Positions 40,337 to 50,360 of a DNA stretch of 64,000 bases are shown in pieces. The position numbers and the translations under genes were made by a program. Each line of letters begins with the position of its first letter. The stretch's first letter is position 1. Where the stretch lies: NCBI RefSeq assembly GCF_003590835.1, contig NZ_QYUQ01000002.1:2604001-2668000 (forward strand), given 5' to 3'. The notes under the pieces were generated by a model that did no database searches, was not told where the DNA came from, and saw nothing but the letters and a program-made list of their open reading frames with translations. The DNA is from Noviherbaspirillum sedimenti (GTDB lineage Bacteria > Pseudomonadota > Gammaproteobacteria > Burkholderiales > Burkholderiaceae_D).

Positions 40337-41008
40337 ATGATCATGCCAAGCTACCGTATCGCTCCCAGCATCCTGTCGGCCGACTTTGCCCGCCTCGGCG
40401 AAGAAGTCAGGAACGTCGTCGCCGCCGGCGCCGACATCATCCATTTCGACGTGATGGATAACCATTACGTGCCGAACCTGACGATCGGACCGCTGGTCTG
40501 CCAGGCAATCCGCCCGCACGTGGAAGTGCCAATCGACGTGCACCTGATGGTCAAGCCGGTGGACCGCATCATTCCCGACTTCGCCAAGGCTGGCGCCAAT
40601 ATCATCACTTTTCATCCGGAAGCTTCGGAACATATCGACCGCAGCCTGCAACTGATCCGCGACCATGGCTGCAAGGCCGGCCTGGTATTCAACCCGGCCA
40701 CGCCGCTGCATTACCTTGATCATGTGATGGACAAGCTCGACATCATCCTGATCATGTCGGTCAACCCGGGTTTTGGCGGCCAGTCCTTCATTCCGCAGGC
40801 GCTGCAGAAGATCGCCGCGGTACGCCGGCTGATCGATGATTCGGGGCGCGACATCATGCTGGAAGTCGACGGTGGTATCAAGATCGAGAATATCGCCGAG
40901 GCGGCGCGCGCCGGCGCCGACACCTTCGTCGCCGGCTCGGCCATTTTCGGCAAGCCGGATTACAAGGGCGTGATCGACGCCATGCGCCGCGAACTGGCAC
41001 CCGCATGA
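40337..41008 (+). CDS. rpe: ribulose-phosphate 3-epimerase
   Basis: A 223-aa TIM-barrel enzyme interconverting ribulose-5-P and xylulose-5-P. Motifs: [68 protein letters not shown] and [12 protein letters not shown]. Its stop overlaps the gph start (ATGA, 41005-41008), so translation is coupled. First gene of an operon running into trp. A second ATG two codons in is an alternative start. Confidence 0.97.
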   Translation: MIMPSYRIAPSILSADFARLGEEVRNVVAAGADIIHFDVMDNHYVPNLTIGPLVCQAIRPHVEVPIDVHLMVKPVDRIIPDFAKAGANIITFHPEASEHIDRSLQLIRDHGCKAGLVFNPATPLHYLDHVMDKLDIILIMSVNPGFGGQSFIPQALQKIAAVRRLIDDSGRDIMLEVDGGIKIENIAEAARAGADTFVAGSAIFGKPDYKGVIDAMRRELAPA

Positions 41009-41697
41009 CGGCGCGCGACCCCATTCTGCTGAGCGGCATTCGCGCCGCCATCGTCGACCTGGACGGGACCATGGTCGATACGGCGCCGGATTTCCATGTG
41101 GCGATCAACCGCATGCGCGCCGACCTGGGACTGGCGCCACTCGATATCGAGACCATCAAGAATTTCGTCGGCAAGGGCACGGAAAACCTGATGCGGCGGG
41201 TGCTGGCGGTCGATTATGCGGCAGACCAGGCCGAGCAGCATTTCGACGCTGCCCTGGCGTCCTACCAGCGGCATTACGTGGCCATCAACGGCGAATACAG
41301 CAGCGTCTATCCGGAGGTCCGCGAAGGCCTGGCAGCGTTGCGCGACAAGGGCTTGCGACTAGCTTGCGTGACCAACAAGCCGCTGGCATTCGCGCTGCCC
41401 CTGCTGGAAAAGACCGGTTTGCGGGCGTATTTTGAAATTGTCTATGGCGGCGATTCCTTCCCGAGGAAAAAACCCGATCCACAGCCGCTGCTGCAGGTGT
41501 GCGCCGATTTCAGCCTAGCGCCGCCGAAAGTGGTGGCCATCGGCGATTCATCCAATGATGCGCTGGCGGCGCGCGCCGCGGGATGTCGGGTATTGAACGT
41601 GCCTTATGGTTACAATCATGGGCAAGCTGTACATGAAATCGATTCGGATGGTATAGTTTCCTCGTTACTTGAAGCATCTCAACTCATTTCTGCATAA
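41005..41697 (+). CDS. gph: phosphoglycolate phosphatase
   Basis: A 230-aa HAD hydrolase dephosphorylating 2-phosphoglycolate, a by-product of DNA repair or oxygenase activity. HAD motifs: [13 protein letters not shown] (motif I), [16 protein letters not shown] (II), and [14 protein letters not shown] ... [18 protein letters not shown] (III/IV). Coupled to rpe by a 4-bp overlap. Only 10 bp separate its stop from the Trp-rich leader ORF, placing gph at the head of the trp attenuator. Confidence 0.95.
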   Translation: MTARDPILLSGIRAAIVDLDGTMVDTAPDFHVAINRMRADLGLAPLDIETIKNFVGKGTENLMRRVLAVDYAADQAEQHFDAALASYQRHYVAINGEYSSVYPEVREGLAALRDKGLRLACVTNKPLAFALPLLEKTGLRAYFEIVYGGDSFPRKKPDPQPLLQVCADFSLAPPKVVAIGDSSNDALAARAAGCRVLNVPYGYNHGQAVHEIDSDGIVSSLLEASQLISA

Positions 41698-41706
41698 TTC
41701 AACCGC

Positions 41707-41793
41707 ATGTTCCTCGTCAAAAAACGTGACATCGCACCGCCCGGCACCTTCGAGGCCTGGCTATGGCGACGCTGGCAATTCCAGGCACTGTAA
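41707..41793 (+). CDS. trpL: trp operon leader peptide (28 aa, Trp-rich)
   Basis: A 28-codon ORF between gph and trpE, below the usual size cut-off. It carries three TGG codons within six positions (Trp 18, 20, 23; 41758, 41764, 41773), then TAA at 41791. Downstream lies an intrinsic-terminator hairpin (41804-41836) before trpE. This is the classic arrangement of ribosome-mediated attenuation: when Trp-tRNA is scarce, the ribosome stalls at the TGG run and an alternative fold should prevent termination. No strong Shine-Dalgarno. Recognised by architecture, not by sequence homology. Confidence 0.75.
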   Translation: MFLVKKRDIAPPGTFEAWLWRRWQFQAL

Positions 41794-41803
41794 GCCTGCT
41801 GCC

Positions 41804-41836
41804 GCCGACCATTTTGCATGGTTGGCAACGTTTTTT
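41804..41836 (+). terminator. trp attenuator hairpin
   Basis: GCCGACCAT (41804-41812) pairs with ATGGTTGGC (41818-41826), 9 bp with one G-U, a 5-nt loop, then AACG and TTTTTT (41831-41836). CAGGC (41782-41786) can pair with GCCTG (41794-41798) across the leader stop, an alternative fold suggesting antitermination. Confidence 0.7.
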
Positions 41837-41891
41837 GACACAAATCCCGCGCTGTTGCCTGTCCGTTCTACAATAGCGCCTGGAGAGGACC

Positions 41892-43388
41892 ATGACCGAA
41901 CTCGAATTCAAATCGCTGGCCACGCAAGGCTATAACCGCATTCCCCTGATCGCCGAAGCCCTCGCCGACCTGGAAACTCCACTCACGCTCTACCTGAAAC
42001 TGGCACAGCCACAGCAGGCTGGCAAAAACTCCTTCCTGCTCGAATCGGTGGTGGGCGGCGAACGCTTCGGCCGCTATTCCTTCATCGGCTTGCCGGCCAC
42101 CACGCTGCTGCGCAGCTTCGGCCAACGTACTGAAGTGGTGTGCAATGGCGAAGTGGTGGAAAGCCATGAGGGCAATCCGCTCGAATTCATCGCGCAATTC
42201 CAGTCACGCTACAAGGTGGCGATCCGCCCCGGCATGCCGCGCTTTTGCGGCGGCCTGGCCGGCTACTTCGGCTACGATGCGGTACGCTACATCGAGAAAC
42301 GCCTGGAACACGGGGCGCCGCCGGATGACCTCGGCTTGCCGGAAATCCAGCTGCTCGTTACCGAGGAACTGGCGGTGATCGACAACCTGTCGGGCAAGCT
42401 CTACCTGATCGTGTATGCCGACCCGTCCCGGCCGGAAGCCTATAGCAAGGCTCAGCAGCGCCTGAAGGACTTGCGCGCCATGCTGCGGCGCGCAGTGGAT
42501 GCGCCGGTAACCTCAGCATCGGTGCGCACCGAATCGGTCCGCGATTTTGCCAAAGAGGATTTCCTCAAGGCCGTGGCCAAGGCCAAGGAATACATCATGG
42601 CGGGTGACCTGATGCAGGTGCAGGTTGGTCAGCGCATCCGCAAGCCTTATGTCGATGCGCCGCTGTCGCTGTACCGGGCGCTGCGCTCGCTGAACCCTTC
42701 GCCTTACATGTATTTTTACAATTTCGGCGACATGCAGATCGTCGGCGCTTCGCCGGAAATCCTGGTGCGTAACGAAGCCACCCCGGATGGCAAGAAGAAA
42801 GTCACGATCCGCCCGCTGGCCGGCACCCGCCCGCGCGGTTCGACGCCGGAACTCGACCAGCAGCTGGCGAAGGAATTGCTGGCTGACCCCAAGGAAATCG
42901 CTGAGCATGTGATGCTGATCGACCTGGCGCGCAACGATATCGGCCGCATCGCCGAAATCGGCAGCGTACAGGTCACCGACAAGTTCGTGATCGAAAAGTA
43001 TTCGCACGTGCAGCACATCGTCTCGAATGTCGAGGGCACGCTGAAACCGGAGATGTCGAACCTGGATGTGCTGAAGGCCACTTTCCCGGCCGGCACCCTG
43101 TCAGGCGCGCCGAAGGTGCGGGCGATGGAACTGATCGATGAACTGGAGCCGACCAAGCGCGGCATCTATGGCGGCGCCTGCGGCTACCTGTCCTTCGGCG
43201 GCGAAATGGACCTGGCGATCGCGATCCGCACCGGCGTGCTCAAGGATGGCATGCTGTATGTGCAGGCGGCAGCCGGCGTGGTGGCCGATTCTGTGGCCGA
43301 AATGGAATGGCAGGAAACCGAGAACAAGGCGCGCGCGGTATTGCGCGCGGCCGAGCAGGTGCAGGACGGACTGGATGGAGGAAACTGA
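41892..43388 (+). CDS. trpE: anthranilate synthase component I
   Basis: A 498-aa enzyme converting chorismate plus ammonia to anthranilate, first committed step of tryptophan synthesis. LLES at residues 49-52 and [10 protein letters not shown] form the tryptophan feedback site. Catalytic domain blocks are [42 protein letters not shown] and [32 protein letters not shown] precedes ATG 41892. The upstream attenuator adds transcriptional control to the enzyme-level control. Confidence 0.98.
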   Translation: MTELEFKSLATQGYNRIPLIAEALADLETPLTLYLKLAQPQQAGKNSFLLESVVGGERFGRYSFIGLPATTLLRSFGQRTEVVCNGEVVESHEGNPLEFIAQFQSRYKVAIRPGMPRFCGGLAGYFGYDAVRYIEKRLEHGAPPDDLGLPEIQLLVTEELAVIDNLSGKLYLIVYADPSRPEAYSKAQQRLKDLRAMLRRAVDAPVTSASVRTESVRDFAKEDFLKAVAKAKEYIMAGDLMQVQVGQRIRKPYVDAPLSLYRALRSLNPSPYMYFYNFGDMQIVGASPEILVRNEATPDGKKKVTIRPLAGTRPRGSTPELDQQLAKELLADPKEIAEHVMLIDLARNDIGRIAEIGSVQVTDKFVIEKYSHVQHIVSNVEGTLKPEMSNLDVLKATFPAGTLSGAPKVRAMELIDELEPTKRGIYGGACGYLSFGGEMDLAIAIRTGVLKDGMLYVQAAAGVVADSVAEMEWQETENKARAVLRAAEQVQDGLDGGN

Positions 43389-43389
43389 G

Positions 43390-43953
43390 ATGCTGCTGAT
43401 GATCGACAACTACGATTCCTTCACCTATAACCTGGTGCAGTATTTCGGCGAACTGGGCGAGGATGTGCGCACCTATCGCAACGATGAAATTACCCTCGAC
43501 GAAATCGCGAAGCTGAATCCGGCGCGCATCTGCATTTCGCCCGGCCCCTGCACGCCGCACGAGGCCGGCATTTCGGTGCCGGTGCTGCAGCATTTCGCCG
43601 GCAAGCTGCCGATCCTCGGCGTGTGCCTGGGGCACCAGAGCATTGGTGCCGCTTTTGGCGGCAAGGTGGTGCGGGCCCAGCAAGTCATGCATGGCAAGAC
43701 ATCTTCCATCGAGCATACCGGCGTCGGTGTTTTCAAAGGCCTGCCTAATCCGTTCACCGTGATTCGCTACCACTCGCTGGCAATCGAGCGCGCCTCGCTG
43801 CCGGATTGCCTGGAAGTGACGGCCTGGACGGAGGATGGCGAAATCATGGGCGTGCGACACAAGGAATTCGCCATCGAGGGCGTGCAGTTTCACCCGGAAT
43901 CGATCCTGTCCGAACATGGCCACGCGCTGTTGAAGAATTTTCTGACAAGCTGA
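43390..43953 (+). CDS. trpG: anthranilate synthase component II (glutamine amidotransferase)
   Basis: A 187-aa class I glutamine amidotransferase supplying ammonia to TrpE. Motifs: [49 protein letters not shown] with the nucleophile Cys, and GVQFHPESI with catalytic His and Glu. ATG 43390 is 1 bp after the trpE stop, with GGAGGAAAC upstream. It may also serve para-aminobenzoate synthesis as PabA, as in many bacteria. Confidence 0.97.
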   Translation: MLLMIDNYDSFTYNLVQYFGELGEDVRTYRNDEITLDEIAKLNPARICISPGPCTPHEAGISVPVLQHFAGKLPILGVCLGHQSIGAAFGGKVVRAQQVMHGKTSSIEHTGVGVFKGLPNPFTVIRYHSLAIERASLPDCLEVTAWTEDGEIMGVRHKEFAIEGVQFHPESILSEHGHALLKNFLTS

Positions 43954-43954
43954 G

Positions 43955-44317
43955 ATGCGCGCCCTGCTTGCCTGTGTCCTGCTGCTGGCTGCTGCTGCCG
44001 CCAGCGCCGGCGCACTGGAAACCTGCCAGGCGCAGAAGCAGGCGGCAGAGGCCGTGCAATTGTGCGTCGAAACCGCGCAATTGCACTCGACCAATGCATT
44101 GCGCAAGCTGAGCGCGGCGACGCGCGCGGCGATCCGCAACAAAACCCAGGGAGGCGGTCGCCCAGGTCTTCTGCGCGAATATCGTCAACTGGAAGCGCGC
44201 CATGTGCGCGAACGCAATACCCTGTGTCGCAGGCAGACAGCAGCGCTGGAACGCATTGCTTGCGTGGCGGACATGAACGAGGCGCATGGCGCACAACTGT
44301 CGCGCCTCGCGGAATAA
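43955..44317 (+). CDS. secreted Cys-containing hypothetical protein within the trp operon
   Basis: A 120-aa protein with a clear signal peptide (MRALLACVLLLAAAAASAGA, cleavage about residue 20). The mature part is helical and rich in Ala/Gln/Arg, with four Cys (in ETCQAQ, QLCVET, TLCRR, IACVAD) that could form two disulfides in the periplasm. The Cys spacing and Lys/Arg-rich helices faintly resemble LprI/DUF1311-type proteins, but I do not claim that family. It starts 1 bp after the trpG stop and ends 118 bp before trpD, so it interrupts the pathway genes in the same transcript. Confidence 0.7.
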   Translation: MRALLACVLLLAAAAASAGALETCQAQKQAAEAVQLCVETAQLHSTNALRKLSAATRAAIRNKTQGGGRPGLLREYRQLEARHVRERNTLCRRQTAALERIACVADMNEAHGAQLSRLAE

Positions 44318-44435
44318 AGGCGATTCCGACGTGAATCGCTGCCGGCGCGGTGTCAGTCCCGCTGCAGGCAACCAGGCTGCAATGCCTGCCGGTCTTGACC
44401 GGGAAATTTAATCGAAATGATTTTTAGGAGTCGCC

Positions 44436-45473
44436 ATGTCCATCACACCACAAGAAGCGCTGTCACGCTGTATCGATCACCGTGAAATCTTCCACGACGA
44501 AATGCTGTCGCTGTTCCGCCAGATCATGAGCGGCGAGATGTCGCCGGTGATGATCGCGGCGATTACCATGGGCTTGCGGGTCAAGAAGGAAACCGTCGGC
44601 GAGATCGCCGCCGCTGCCCAGGTGATGCGCGAGTTCGCCACCAAGGTCGAGGTCGCCAATCCCGACCAGCTGCTCGATATCGTCGGCACCGGCGGCGACG
44701 GCGCCCATACGTTCAACATCTCGACGACCGCGCTGTTCGCGGTGGCCGCCGCCGGCGGCCAGGTCGCCAAGCATGGCGGACGCAGCGTTTCTTCGTCGTC
44801 CGGCAGCGCCGATGCCATGGAAGCGCTGGGCGTGCATATCAACCTGAAACCGGAACTGGTGGCGCAGTCGATCGAGAAAACCGGTATCGGCTTCATGTTC
44901 GCACCCAATCACCACGCGGCGATGAAACATGCGGCGCCGGTGCGCAAGGAACTGGGCGTGCGCACCATTTTCAACATCCTCGGACCGCTGACCAACCCGG
45001 CCGGCGCCGCCAATATCCTGATGGGCGTGTTCCATCCCGACTTGGTGGGAATCCAGGTGCGCGTGCTACAGCGCCTGGGCGCCAAGCGCGCCGTAGTGGT
45101 GTGGGGTCGCGACAACCTGGATGAAGTCACGCTGGGTGCCGGTACCATGGTGGGCGAACTGATCGATGGCAAAATCCGCGAATATGAAATCCATCCAGAA
45201 GATTTCGGCCTGCAAATGGCGGCCACGCGCAACCTGAAAGTCGCCAGCGCGGCCGAATCGAAAGTAAAAATGCTCGAGGCGCTGGACAACCAGCCGGGTG
45301 CGGTGCGCGACATTGTCGCCCTGAACGCCGGCACGGCCCTGTACGCCGCCGGCTTGGCCTCTTCGATCGCCGAAGGCCTGGCGAAGGCGCAGGCAGTGCT
45401 GGCTTCCGGCGCGGCGCGCGCCAAGATGGAAGAATTCGTGAAGGTCACGCAAGAACTGAGCCGCGCGGCTTGA
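44436..45473 (+). CDS. trpD: anthranilate phosphoribosyltransferase
   Basis: A 345-aa enzyme transferring phosphoribosyl from PRPP to anthranilate. Motifs: [28 protein letters not shown] and [22 protein letters not shown] (PRPP-binding), [23 protein letters not shown] and [23 protein letters not shown] precedes ATG 44436. It follows the small secreted-protein gene and is followed 36 bp later by trpC. Confidence 0.98.
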   Translation: MSITPQEALSRCIDHREIFHDEMLSLFRQIMSGEMSPVMIAAITMGLRVKKETVGEIAAAAQVMREFATKVEVANPDQLLDIVGTGGDGAHTFNISTTALFAVAAAGGQVAKHGGRSVSSSSGSADAMEALGVHINLKPELVAQSIEKTGIGFMFAPNHHAAMKHAAPVRKELGVRTIFNILGPLTNPAGAANILMGVFHPDLVGIQVRVLQRLGAKRAVVVWGRDNLDEVTLGAGTMVGELIDGKIREYEIHPEDFGLQMAATRNLKVASAAESKVKMLEALDNQPGAVRDIVALNAGTALYAAGLASSIAEGLAKAQAVLASGAARAKMEEFVKVTQELSRAA

Positions 45474-45509
45474 ACGCCCGCCTATCCCTAAATCTAGATT
45501 GCATCTGAC

Positions 45510-46310
45510 ATGTCTGACATTCTGAACAAAATCCTGGCGGTCAAAGTTGACGAAGTCGCCGCCGCCAAGAAATACCAGGACTTCGCCAGCCTGCGGCGCG
45601 AAGTCGAAGGCAACCAGGAATTGCGCGCCGACTTGCGCGGCTTCGAGGCAGCATTACGCGCCAAGATCGCTGCCGGCCGCGCTGCCGTGATCGCTGAGGT
45701 AAAAAAGGCGTCACCCTCCAAAGGCATTCTGCGCGCCAACTTCGATCCGGCCGAAATCGCCGCCAGCTATGCGCAACATGGCGCGGCTTGCCTGTCGGTG
45801 CTGACCGATGAACAGTTTTTCCAGGGCAAACCGGAGTACCTGCAGCTGGCGCGCAAGGCATGTGCACTGCCTGCCATGCGCAAGGATTTCCTGATTGATC
45901 CCTATCACGTATACCAGGCGCGCGCCCTCGGCGCCGACTGCATTCTGCTAATTGTCGCCGCACTCGACCATGGCCTGATGGCGGAGATGGAAGCCTGCGC
46001 CCACGAACTGGGCATGGGCGTACTGGTGGAAGTGCACGACGCCGATGAATTGAACGCGGCGCTGCGCCTGAAGACCGCCATGCTGGGCGTGAACAACCGC
46101 AACCTGCGCACCTTCGAGACGTCACTGCAAACCACCCTGGATTTCCTGCCGCGCATCCCGCCCGACAAGCTGGTGATAACGGAATCGGGCATCCTCGCGC
46201 CGGATGATGTCAAGCGCATGCGCGACGCCAACGTGAATGCCTTCCTGGTGGGCGAGGCGTTCGTGCGCGCGCCCGATCCGGGACTGGAACTGAGCCGCCT
46301 GTTCGGCTGA
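45510..46310 (+). CDS. trpC: indole-3-glycerol phosphate synthase
   Basis: A 266-aa TIM-barrel enzyme making indole-3-glycerol phosphate. Motifs: [24 protein letters not shown] with the catalytic Lys, [59 protein letters not shown] and ITESGI. Stand-alone TrpC without a fused TrpF domain. Last gene of the cluster; trpF, trpB and trpA are not in the window. Its stop faces the M61 gene 4 bp away. Confidence 0.98.
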   Translation: MSDILNKILAVKVDEVAAAKKYQDFASLRREVEGNQELRADLRGFEAALRAKIAAGRAAVIAEVKKASPSKGILRANFDPAEIAASYAQHGAACLSVLTDEQFFQGKPEYLQLARKACALPAMRKDFLIDPYHVYQARALGADCILLIVAALDHGLMAEMEACAHELGMGVLVEVHDADELNAALRLKTAMLGVNNRNLRTFETSLQTTLDFLPRIPPDKLVITESGILAPDDVKRMRDANVNAFLVGEAFVRAPDPGLELSRLFG

Positions 46311-46314
46311 TCCC

Positions 46315-48111
46315 CTACCGGCTCAGCCAGGCCGCGCGCAAGCGGGCGGCTGCGGCCGGCTTCATTTGTGCCGACAGGCTTGCCTGCGGCGCGTCATCGG
46401 CGGCCAGGGTCGCCTCCACGCTGAACAATTCATCGCGCCGGAAGGCGTGGATGGTGACCGTGTCGCCGATGCGCAGGCGCGCCAGCAATTTGTCGAGATT
46501 GCCGGCGTTCACGCGCAAGCCATCGAGCGCCACCAGCAGGTCACCCGCAGACAGCCCGGCCCGGTGGGCGACGCCGCCTTCATACACATTGGCCAGCTTG
46601 CAATCGTTACCGTCCTTTGTCGTGCGCACGCCCAGCGCCGGCTTTGCCTCCTTGCGATCATCAGCCAGGATCACGCCGAAAGGCGCCAGCAGTTTTGCCA
46701 GCGGCAGGTCATCGGTGCCGTGCACGAAGCTGCGCAAGACGCGCTTCAGCGACAGGCCGGTGGCTTCGTCGAACAGCGCTTCGACCTCGGCTTCGGTGAT
46801 GCCGCGGCCGGCTTCCGGCCCATCGCCATAAAAATCGCGGCCATAGCGCTGCCACAGGATGCGCATGACGTCGTCCAGCGATTTTTTTCCTTTGCTCTGG
46901 CCTCGGATGGTCAGATCGAGCGCCAGCCCGATCAGCGAACCCTTGGTGTAATAGCTGACGATGGCGTTCGGCGCATTCTCGTCCTGGCGATAATACTTTA
47001 CCCAGGCATCAAAGCTGGATTCGGCCACGGTTTGCTTGCTGCGGCCGCCGCCGCGCAAGACGCCGTTGACGGTTTTCGCCAGCAGCTTGAAATAATCCTG
47101 TTCGTCGATCAGGCCGGCGCGCACCAACGTCAGGTCATCGTAATAGCTGGTAAAGCCTTCGAACAGCCACAACAGCGAGGTATAGCTTTCCACCCGCAAG
47201 TCATAGGGAGCGAAGGCGGCCGGCTTGATGCGCTTGACGTTCCAGGTGTGGAAATATTCGTGGCTGCACAAGCCGAGGTAGGTGCGGTAGCCGTCGCTCA
47301 TTTCCTTTTTTCCGAGTACCGGCAGGTCCGCGCGCGAGCAGATCAGCGCAGTGGAAGCACGGTGCTCCAGGCCGCCATAACCGTCGCCCACCGCCAGGGT
47401 CATGAAGACATAGCGCGCCATCGGCGCATGCCGGCTTTTCGGCTCGAACATGGCAATCTGCGCTTCGCAGACTTTTTTGAGGTCAGCGGCCAGACGCGGC
47501 ATATCGAGGTTGGGCACGCGGCCAGTGATGACGATATCGTGCGGCACGCCATGCGCCTTGAATGTCGCCAGGGCGAAGTTACCCATTTCGACCGGATGAT
47601 CGATCAGTTCATCGTAGTTGGCGGCGACATAGGTGCCGAAACCGTAACGCCGGGCCTTTAGTTCGTGCAAGGAAGTCGCCACGCGCCAGTTCCGGCAAGC
47701 TTCCTCTTCCGGGCGCCGGATATCGACCACATGGGGCGCATGTTCCTGGCCCAGCACGCGCAGGAAGACACTGGTGCCGTTGAAAAAACCATGGGTCTGG
47801 TCCAGATGGGCGGCGCGCACCGACAAGTCCCAGGCATACACATCATAGTGGAGCGTCAGCGGCCCGGCGCAGGGCGCTGCCTGCCAGCTGTGCTTGTCGA
47901 GCTTTTGCAGCGGGATCGCTTTGCCTTGCGCTTCGGCGCGGACGTGCACAATGTTGCGGGAAAATTCGCGGATCATGTAACTGCCCGGGATCCACGCCGG
48001 CAGGGAAAACACTTGGCCGTCGACGTCCGGAGCGGCGACTGTCAGGGTAATTTCGAACAGATGGGCGGCCAGGTCTTTCGTCGCGATGGTGTAGTGGATG
48101 TTTTTTTTCAT
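46315..48111 (-). CDS. M61 family metallopeptidase with PDZ domain
   Basis: A 598-aa glycyl-aminopeptidase-like protein. An N-terminal beta-rich domain (to about residue 180) precedes the catalytic domain with zinc motif SHEYFHTWNVKRIKP (HExxH about residue 283) and LWLFEGFTSYYDDL (Glu ligand). A C-terminal PDZ domain (about 500-580) begins at GVILADDRKEAKPALGVRT with GGVAHRAGLSAGDLLVALDG. No signal peptide is obvious, suggesting a cytosolic location. The family is poorly characterised. Confidence 0.93.
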   Translation of the reverse strand: MKKNIHYTIATKDLAAHLFEITLTVAAPDVDGQVFSLPAWIPGSYMIREFSRNIVHVRAEAQGKAIPLQKLDKHSWQAAPCAGPLTLHYDVYAWDLSVRAAHLDQTHGFFNGTSVFLRVLGQEHAPHVVDIRRPEEEACRNWRVATSLHELKARRYGFGTYVAANYDELIDHPVEMGNFALATFKAHGVPHDIVITGRVPNLDMPRLAADLKKVCEAQIAMFEPKSRHAPMARYVFMTLAVGDGYGGLEHRASTALICSRADLPVLGKKEMSDGYRTYLGLCSHEYFHTWNVKRIKPAAFAPYDLRVESYTSLLWLFEGFTSYYDDLTLVRAGLIDEQDYFKLLAKTVNGVLRGGGRSKQTVAESSFDAWVKYYRQDENAPNAIVSYYTKGSLIGLALDLTIRGQSKGKKSLDDVMRILWQRYGRDFYGDGPEAGRGITEAEVEALFDEATGLSLKRVLRSFVHGTDDLPLAKLLAPFGVILADDRKEAKPALGVRTTKDGNDCKLANVYEGGVAHRAGLSAGDLLVALDGLRVNAGNLDKLLARLRIGDTVTIHAFRRDELFSVEATLAADDAPQASLSAQMKPAAAARLRAAWLSR

Positions 48112-48127
48112 TTCAGGGATTCCAATG

Positions 48128-48172
48128 AAAAACCGCCATGGCGCCGAAATCGTCTTCCGGGCGCCATGGCGG
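48128..48172 (-). terminator. intrinsic terminator of dsbC
   Basis: CCGCCATGGCGCC (48133-48145) and GGCGCCATGGCGG (48160-48172) form a perfect 13-bp stem around a 14-nt loop. Transcribed from the minus strand it ends in TTTTT (48128-48132). It lies about 26 bp past the dsbC stop, close to the M61 gene start. Confidence 0.88.
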
Positions 48173-48198
48173 CAGGCATTAAAGAATGAAGCGGGCGA

Positions 48199-48924
48199 TT
48201 ACTTGATCGACGCGAGCTTGGCTTCGATCGCTTTCAGATCGACTGCGCCCGGAATGCGCGAGCCATCGACGAAGAAGATGGTCGGCGTGCCGGTGATTTT
48301 CAGTTGCTGGCCGAGCGCGAGGATCTTGTCATTCGGGTTGGCCAGGCAATTGTCCGGCGCGGCAGCCGGCGCCTTGTTGTTCAGCATCCAGTCATCCCAG
48401 GCTTTCTGGCGGTCGGCGCTGCACCAGACATTCTTCGATTTCACCGCCGAATCCTCCGACAGGATGTTGTACATGAAGGTATAGACCGTCACGTTGTCCA
48501 TGTCTTTCAGGGTGTGGCGGAAGCGCTTGCAGTAGCCGCAATTCGGGTCTTCAAAGATGGCGATGACGCGCTTGCCATTGCCCTTGACCATCTTGAGCGC
48601 TGAATCGAAGGGCAGATCGGCAAACTTGACCTTGCTGATCTGGTCGACGCGCGCCTTGGTGTAGTCTTCGTAGGTGGCGGTGTCGATGACGCGGCCGACG
48701 AACAGGTATTGCGCTTTCTTGTCGGTGTAGAGGATGTCGTTGGTATCGGTGCGAACTTCAAACAGACCGGAATACGGCGTTTTTGTCACCGACACCACCT
48801 TGGCGCGGTCGCCCAGGCGGGGTTCAATCAGTTTTTTGACCGAGGCTTCTTCCGCGCTCTGTGCGAAGGCCGATACGCAGGTGATGCTGAACAAGCCGAT
48901 TGCGGCCAGTTTGATACTTTTCAT
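48199..48924 (-). CDS. dsbC: thiol:disulfide interchange protein DsbC
   Basis: A 241-aa periplasmic disulfide isomerase. Signal peptide MKSIKLAAIGLFSITCVSAFA, N-terminal dimerisation domain (EASVKKLIEPRLGD ... GLFEVRTD), then the thioredoxin-like domain with active site EDPNCGYCKRF and the cis-Pro loop GTPTIFFVDG. Two extra cysteines (VWCSAD, PDNCLA) match the second structural disulfide of DsbC. A 13-bp hairpin terminator follows. Confidence 0.96.
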   Translation of the reverse strand: MKSIKLAAIGLFSITCVSAFAQSAEEASVKKLIEPRLGDRAKVVSVTKTPYSGLFEVRTDTNDILYTDKKAQYLFVGRVIDTATYEDYTKARVDQISKVKFADLPFDSALKMVKGNGKRVIAIFEDPNCGYCKRFRHTLKDMDNVTVYTFMYNILSEDSAVKSKNVWCSADRQKAWDDWMLNNKAPAAAPDNCLANPNDKILALGQQLKITGTPTIFFVDGSRIPGAVDLKAIEAKLASIK

Positions 48925-48955
48925 GTAGGTTCCTAATCCAGGTGCGCTGCCGCCA

Positions 48956-50152
48956 TCAGGGCTGGCGGCCCAGCGCGTGGGAAATCAATTGCCTTTTCAG
49001 GAAAGGCAAACGGTCGACGAAGTTTAATCCAAGATTGCGCGCCACGCGCAGCGGCGCGAAGTCGCTGGCGAACAGGCGCTCCAGGCCGTCGGTGGCCAGT
49101 TGCATGAGCAGGATATCTTCCTTCCTGGCGCGGGCATAACGCGCCAGCACACGGGCATCGCCGCAATCGCGCTGTGGTTCGCGCTCGGCCAGCACTTTCA
49201 TGAGGCCCGACACATCGGCGAATCCCAGGTTCATGCCATGTCCGGCCAGGGGATGCACGACATGCGCAGCATCGCCGACCAAGGCCACACGCGGCGCGGT
49301 GATCGCATGCGGGCGGATCAGCGCCAGAGGGAAAGACTTGACCGCTTCCGGTTGCAGCGGCGTCAGGTGGCCGAGCGGTCCGGCGCAATAATGCCCGAGG
49401 CGCTGCGCCAGTTGTTCCAGCGGCTCGGCCAGCAGGCGCTGTGCCAGCACTTCCGGCGCCGACCACACCAGCGACACACGCTCGCCCGGCAAGGGCAACA
49501 GGGCGACAATGCCCTCGTCTGACGTAAACCATTGATAGGCCACGCCGCGGTGCGGCTTTTCACAAACGAAGTTGGTGACGATCGCACGCTGGCCATAGGG
49601 ACGGTAATCCATGCCGATCTCGCACTGGTGACGTACCCAGGAATGGGCGCCGTCGGCGCCGACCAGCAGAGATGCCGCGAGCGTGTCGCCGTTATCCAGC
49701 GCCACCCGCGCAACATCGGCATCGGTGTGCAGGCGCACCGCGGGGCCGCTCACCATTTGCACGTTCGAAGCAAATTTCAGGGCCGCATCCAGCGCCTGGT
49801 TCAGGTTGGCATCCTCGACGATCCAGGCCAGTTCGCCCACCCGCGCGCCATAGGAATCAAATTGCAGATGGCCGGCATGTTCGGCGCCATCGCCGCTGAT
49901 ATCCATGGCATCGACTGGCGCGACCCGATCGGCATGCAAGGCTTCCCATACTTTCACGGAGGATAACAATGTATGGGCGACATGGTTGACGGCATACACG
50001 CGCACGTCCCAGGGCGCATCCGCCGCGCCCGAGGACGGGGCAGCTAGGCCGCACAACAGGCTGACGCGCAGGCCGGCTTGCGCCAGTCCGAGGGCGGCGA
50101 CCTTGCCGATGACGCCATTGCCGATGATACAAACGTCGGTTTGCAAATGCAT
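48956..50152 (-). CDS. UbiH/UbiF/VisC/COQ6 family FAD-dependent hydroxylase
   Basis: A 398-aa flavin monooxygenase of ubiquinone synthesis. FAD motifs: CIIGNGVIGKVAALGLAQAG (dinucleotide loop), the middle LVGADGAHSWVRH (DG motif), and ALVGDAAHVVHPLAGHGMNLGFADV (GD motif, family signature). Which ring position it hydroxylates (UbiH, UbiI or UbiF type) cannot be told here. ATG 50152 begins MHLQTDVCIIGNG; longer starts add an unrelated tail. Coq7 in this window serves the same pathway. It is divergent from tRNA-Phe. Confidence 0.92.
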   Translation of the reverse strand: MHLQTDVCIIGNGVIGKVAALGLAQAGLRVSLLCGLAAPSSGAADAPWDVRVYAVNHVAHTLLSSVKVWEALHADRVAPVDAMDISGDGAEHAGHLQFDSYGARVGELAWIVEDANLNQALDAALKFASNVQMVSGPAVRLHTDADVARVALDNGDTLAASLLVGADGAHSWVRHQCEIGMDYRPYGQRAIVTNFVCEKPHRGVAYQWFTSDEGIVALLPLPGERVSLVWSAPEVLAQRLLAEPLEQLAQRLGHYCAGPLGHLTPLQPEAVKSFPLALIRPHAITAPRVALVGDAAHVVHPLAGHGMNLGFADVSGLMKVLAEREPQRDCGDARVLARYARARKEDILLMQLATDGLERLFASDFAPLRVARNLGLNFVDRLPFLKRQLISHALGRQP

Positions 50153-50246
50153 GAGATTAGGTGCCGTCAAGAGGGTTGAATGTGCTGCTGCCACGGCTCT
50201 CATTATAGCGGCAGCGGTTTTTGAAGCCTATTTTTCATACAGCACT

Positions 50247-50274
50247 TTGCGGAAACAAATAGTTTTGCTATACT
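50247..50274 (+). promoter_or_regulatory. promoter of tRNA-Phe
   Basis: TTGCGG (50247-50252), a 16-bp spacer, TATACT (50269-50274), and about 10 bp to the tRNA 5' end at 50285, a typical short tRNA leader. Confidence 0.7.
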
Positions 50275-50284
50275 TGCGCGTCTT

Positions 50285-50360
50285 GGCCTGGTAGCTCAGT
50301 CGGTAGAGCAGAGGATTGAAAATCCTTGTGTCGGTGGTTCGATTCCGCCCCGGGCCACCA
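50285..50360 (+). tRNA. tRNA-Phe (anticodon GAA)
   Basis: 76 nt with encoded CCA: GGCCTGGTAGCTCAGTCGG ... GAGGATTGAAAATCCTTG (anticodon GAA, 50318-50320) ... GGTTCGATTCCGCCCCGGGCCACCA. Acceptor stem GGCCTGG/CCGGGCC pairs with one G-U. Its 3' part from 50314 recurs at 58887 and 60029, showing it as an integration site; the gene is intact because the incoming element restored the 3' half. Confidence 0.98.

Noticed and set aside
41869..41874. TACAAT as a -10 box for trpE
   Set aside because: No acceptable -35 at 16-18 bp; TTGACA lies 28 bp away. It may still have weak activity but is not listed as a promoter.
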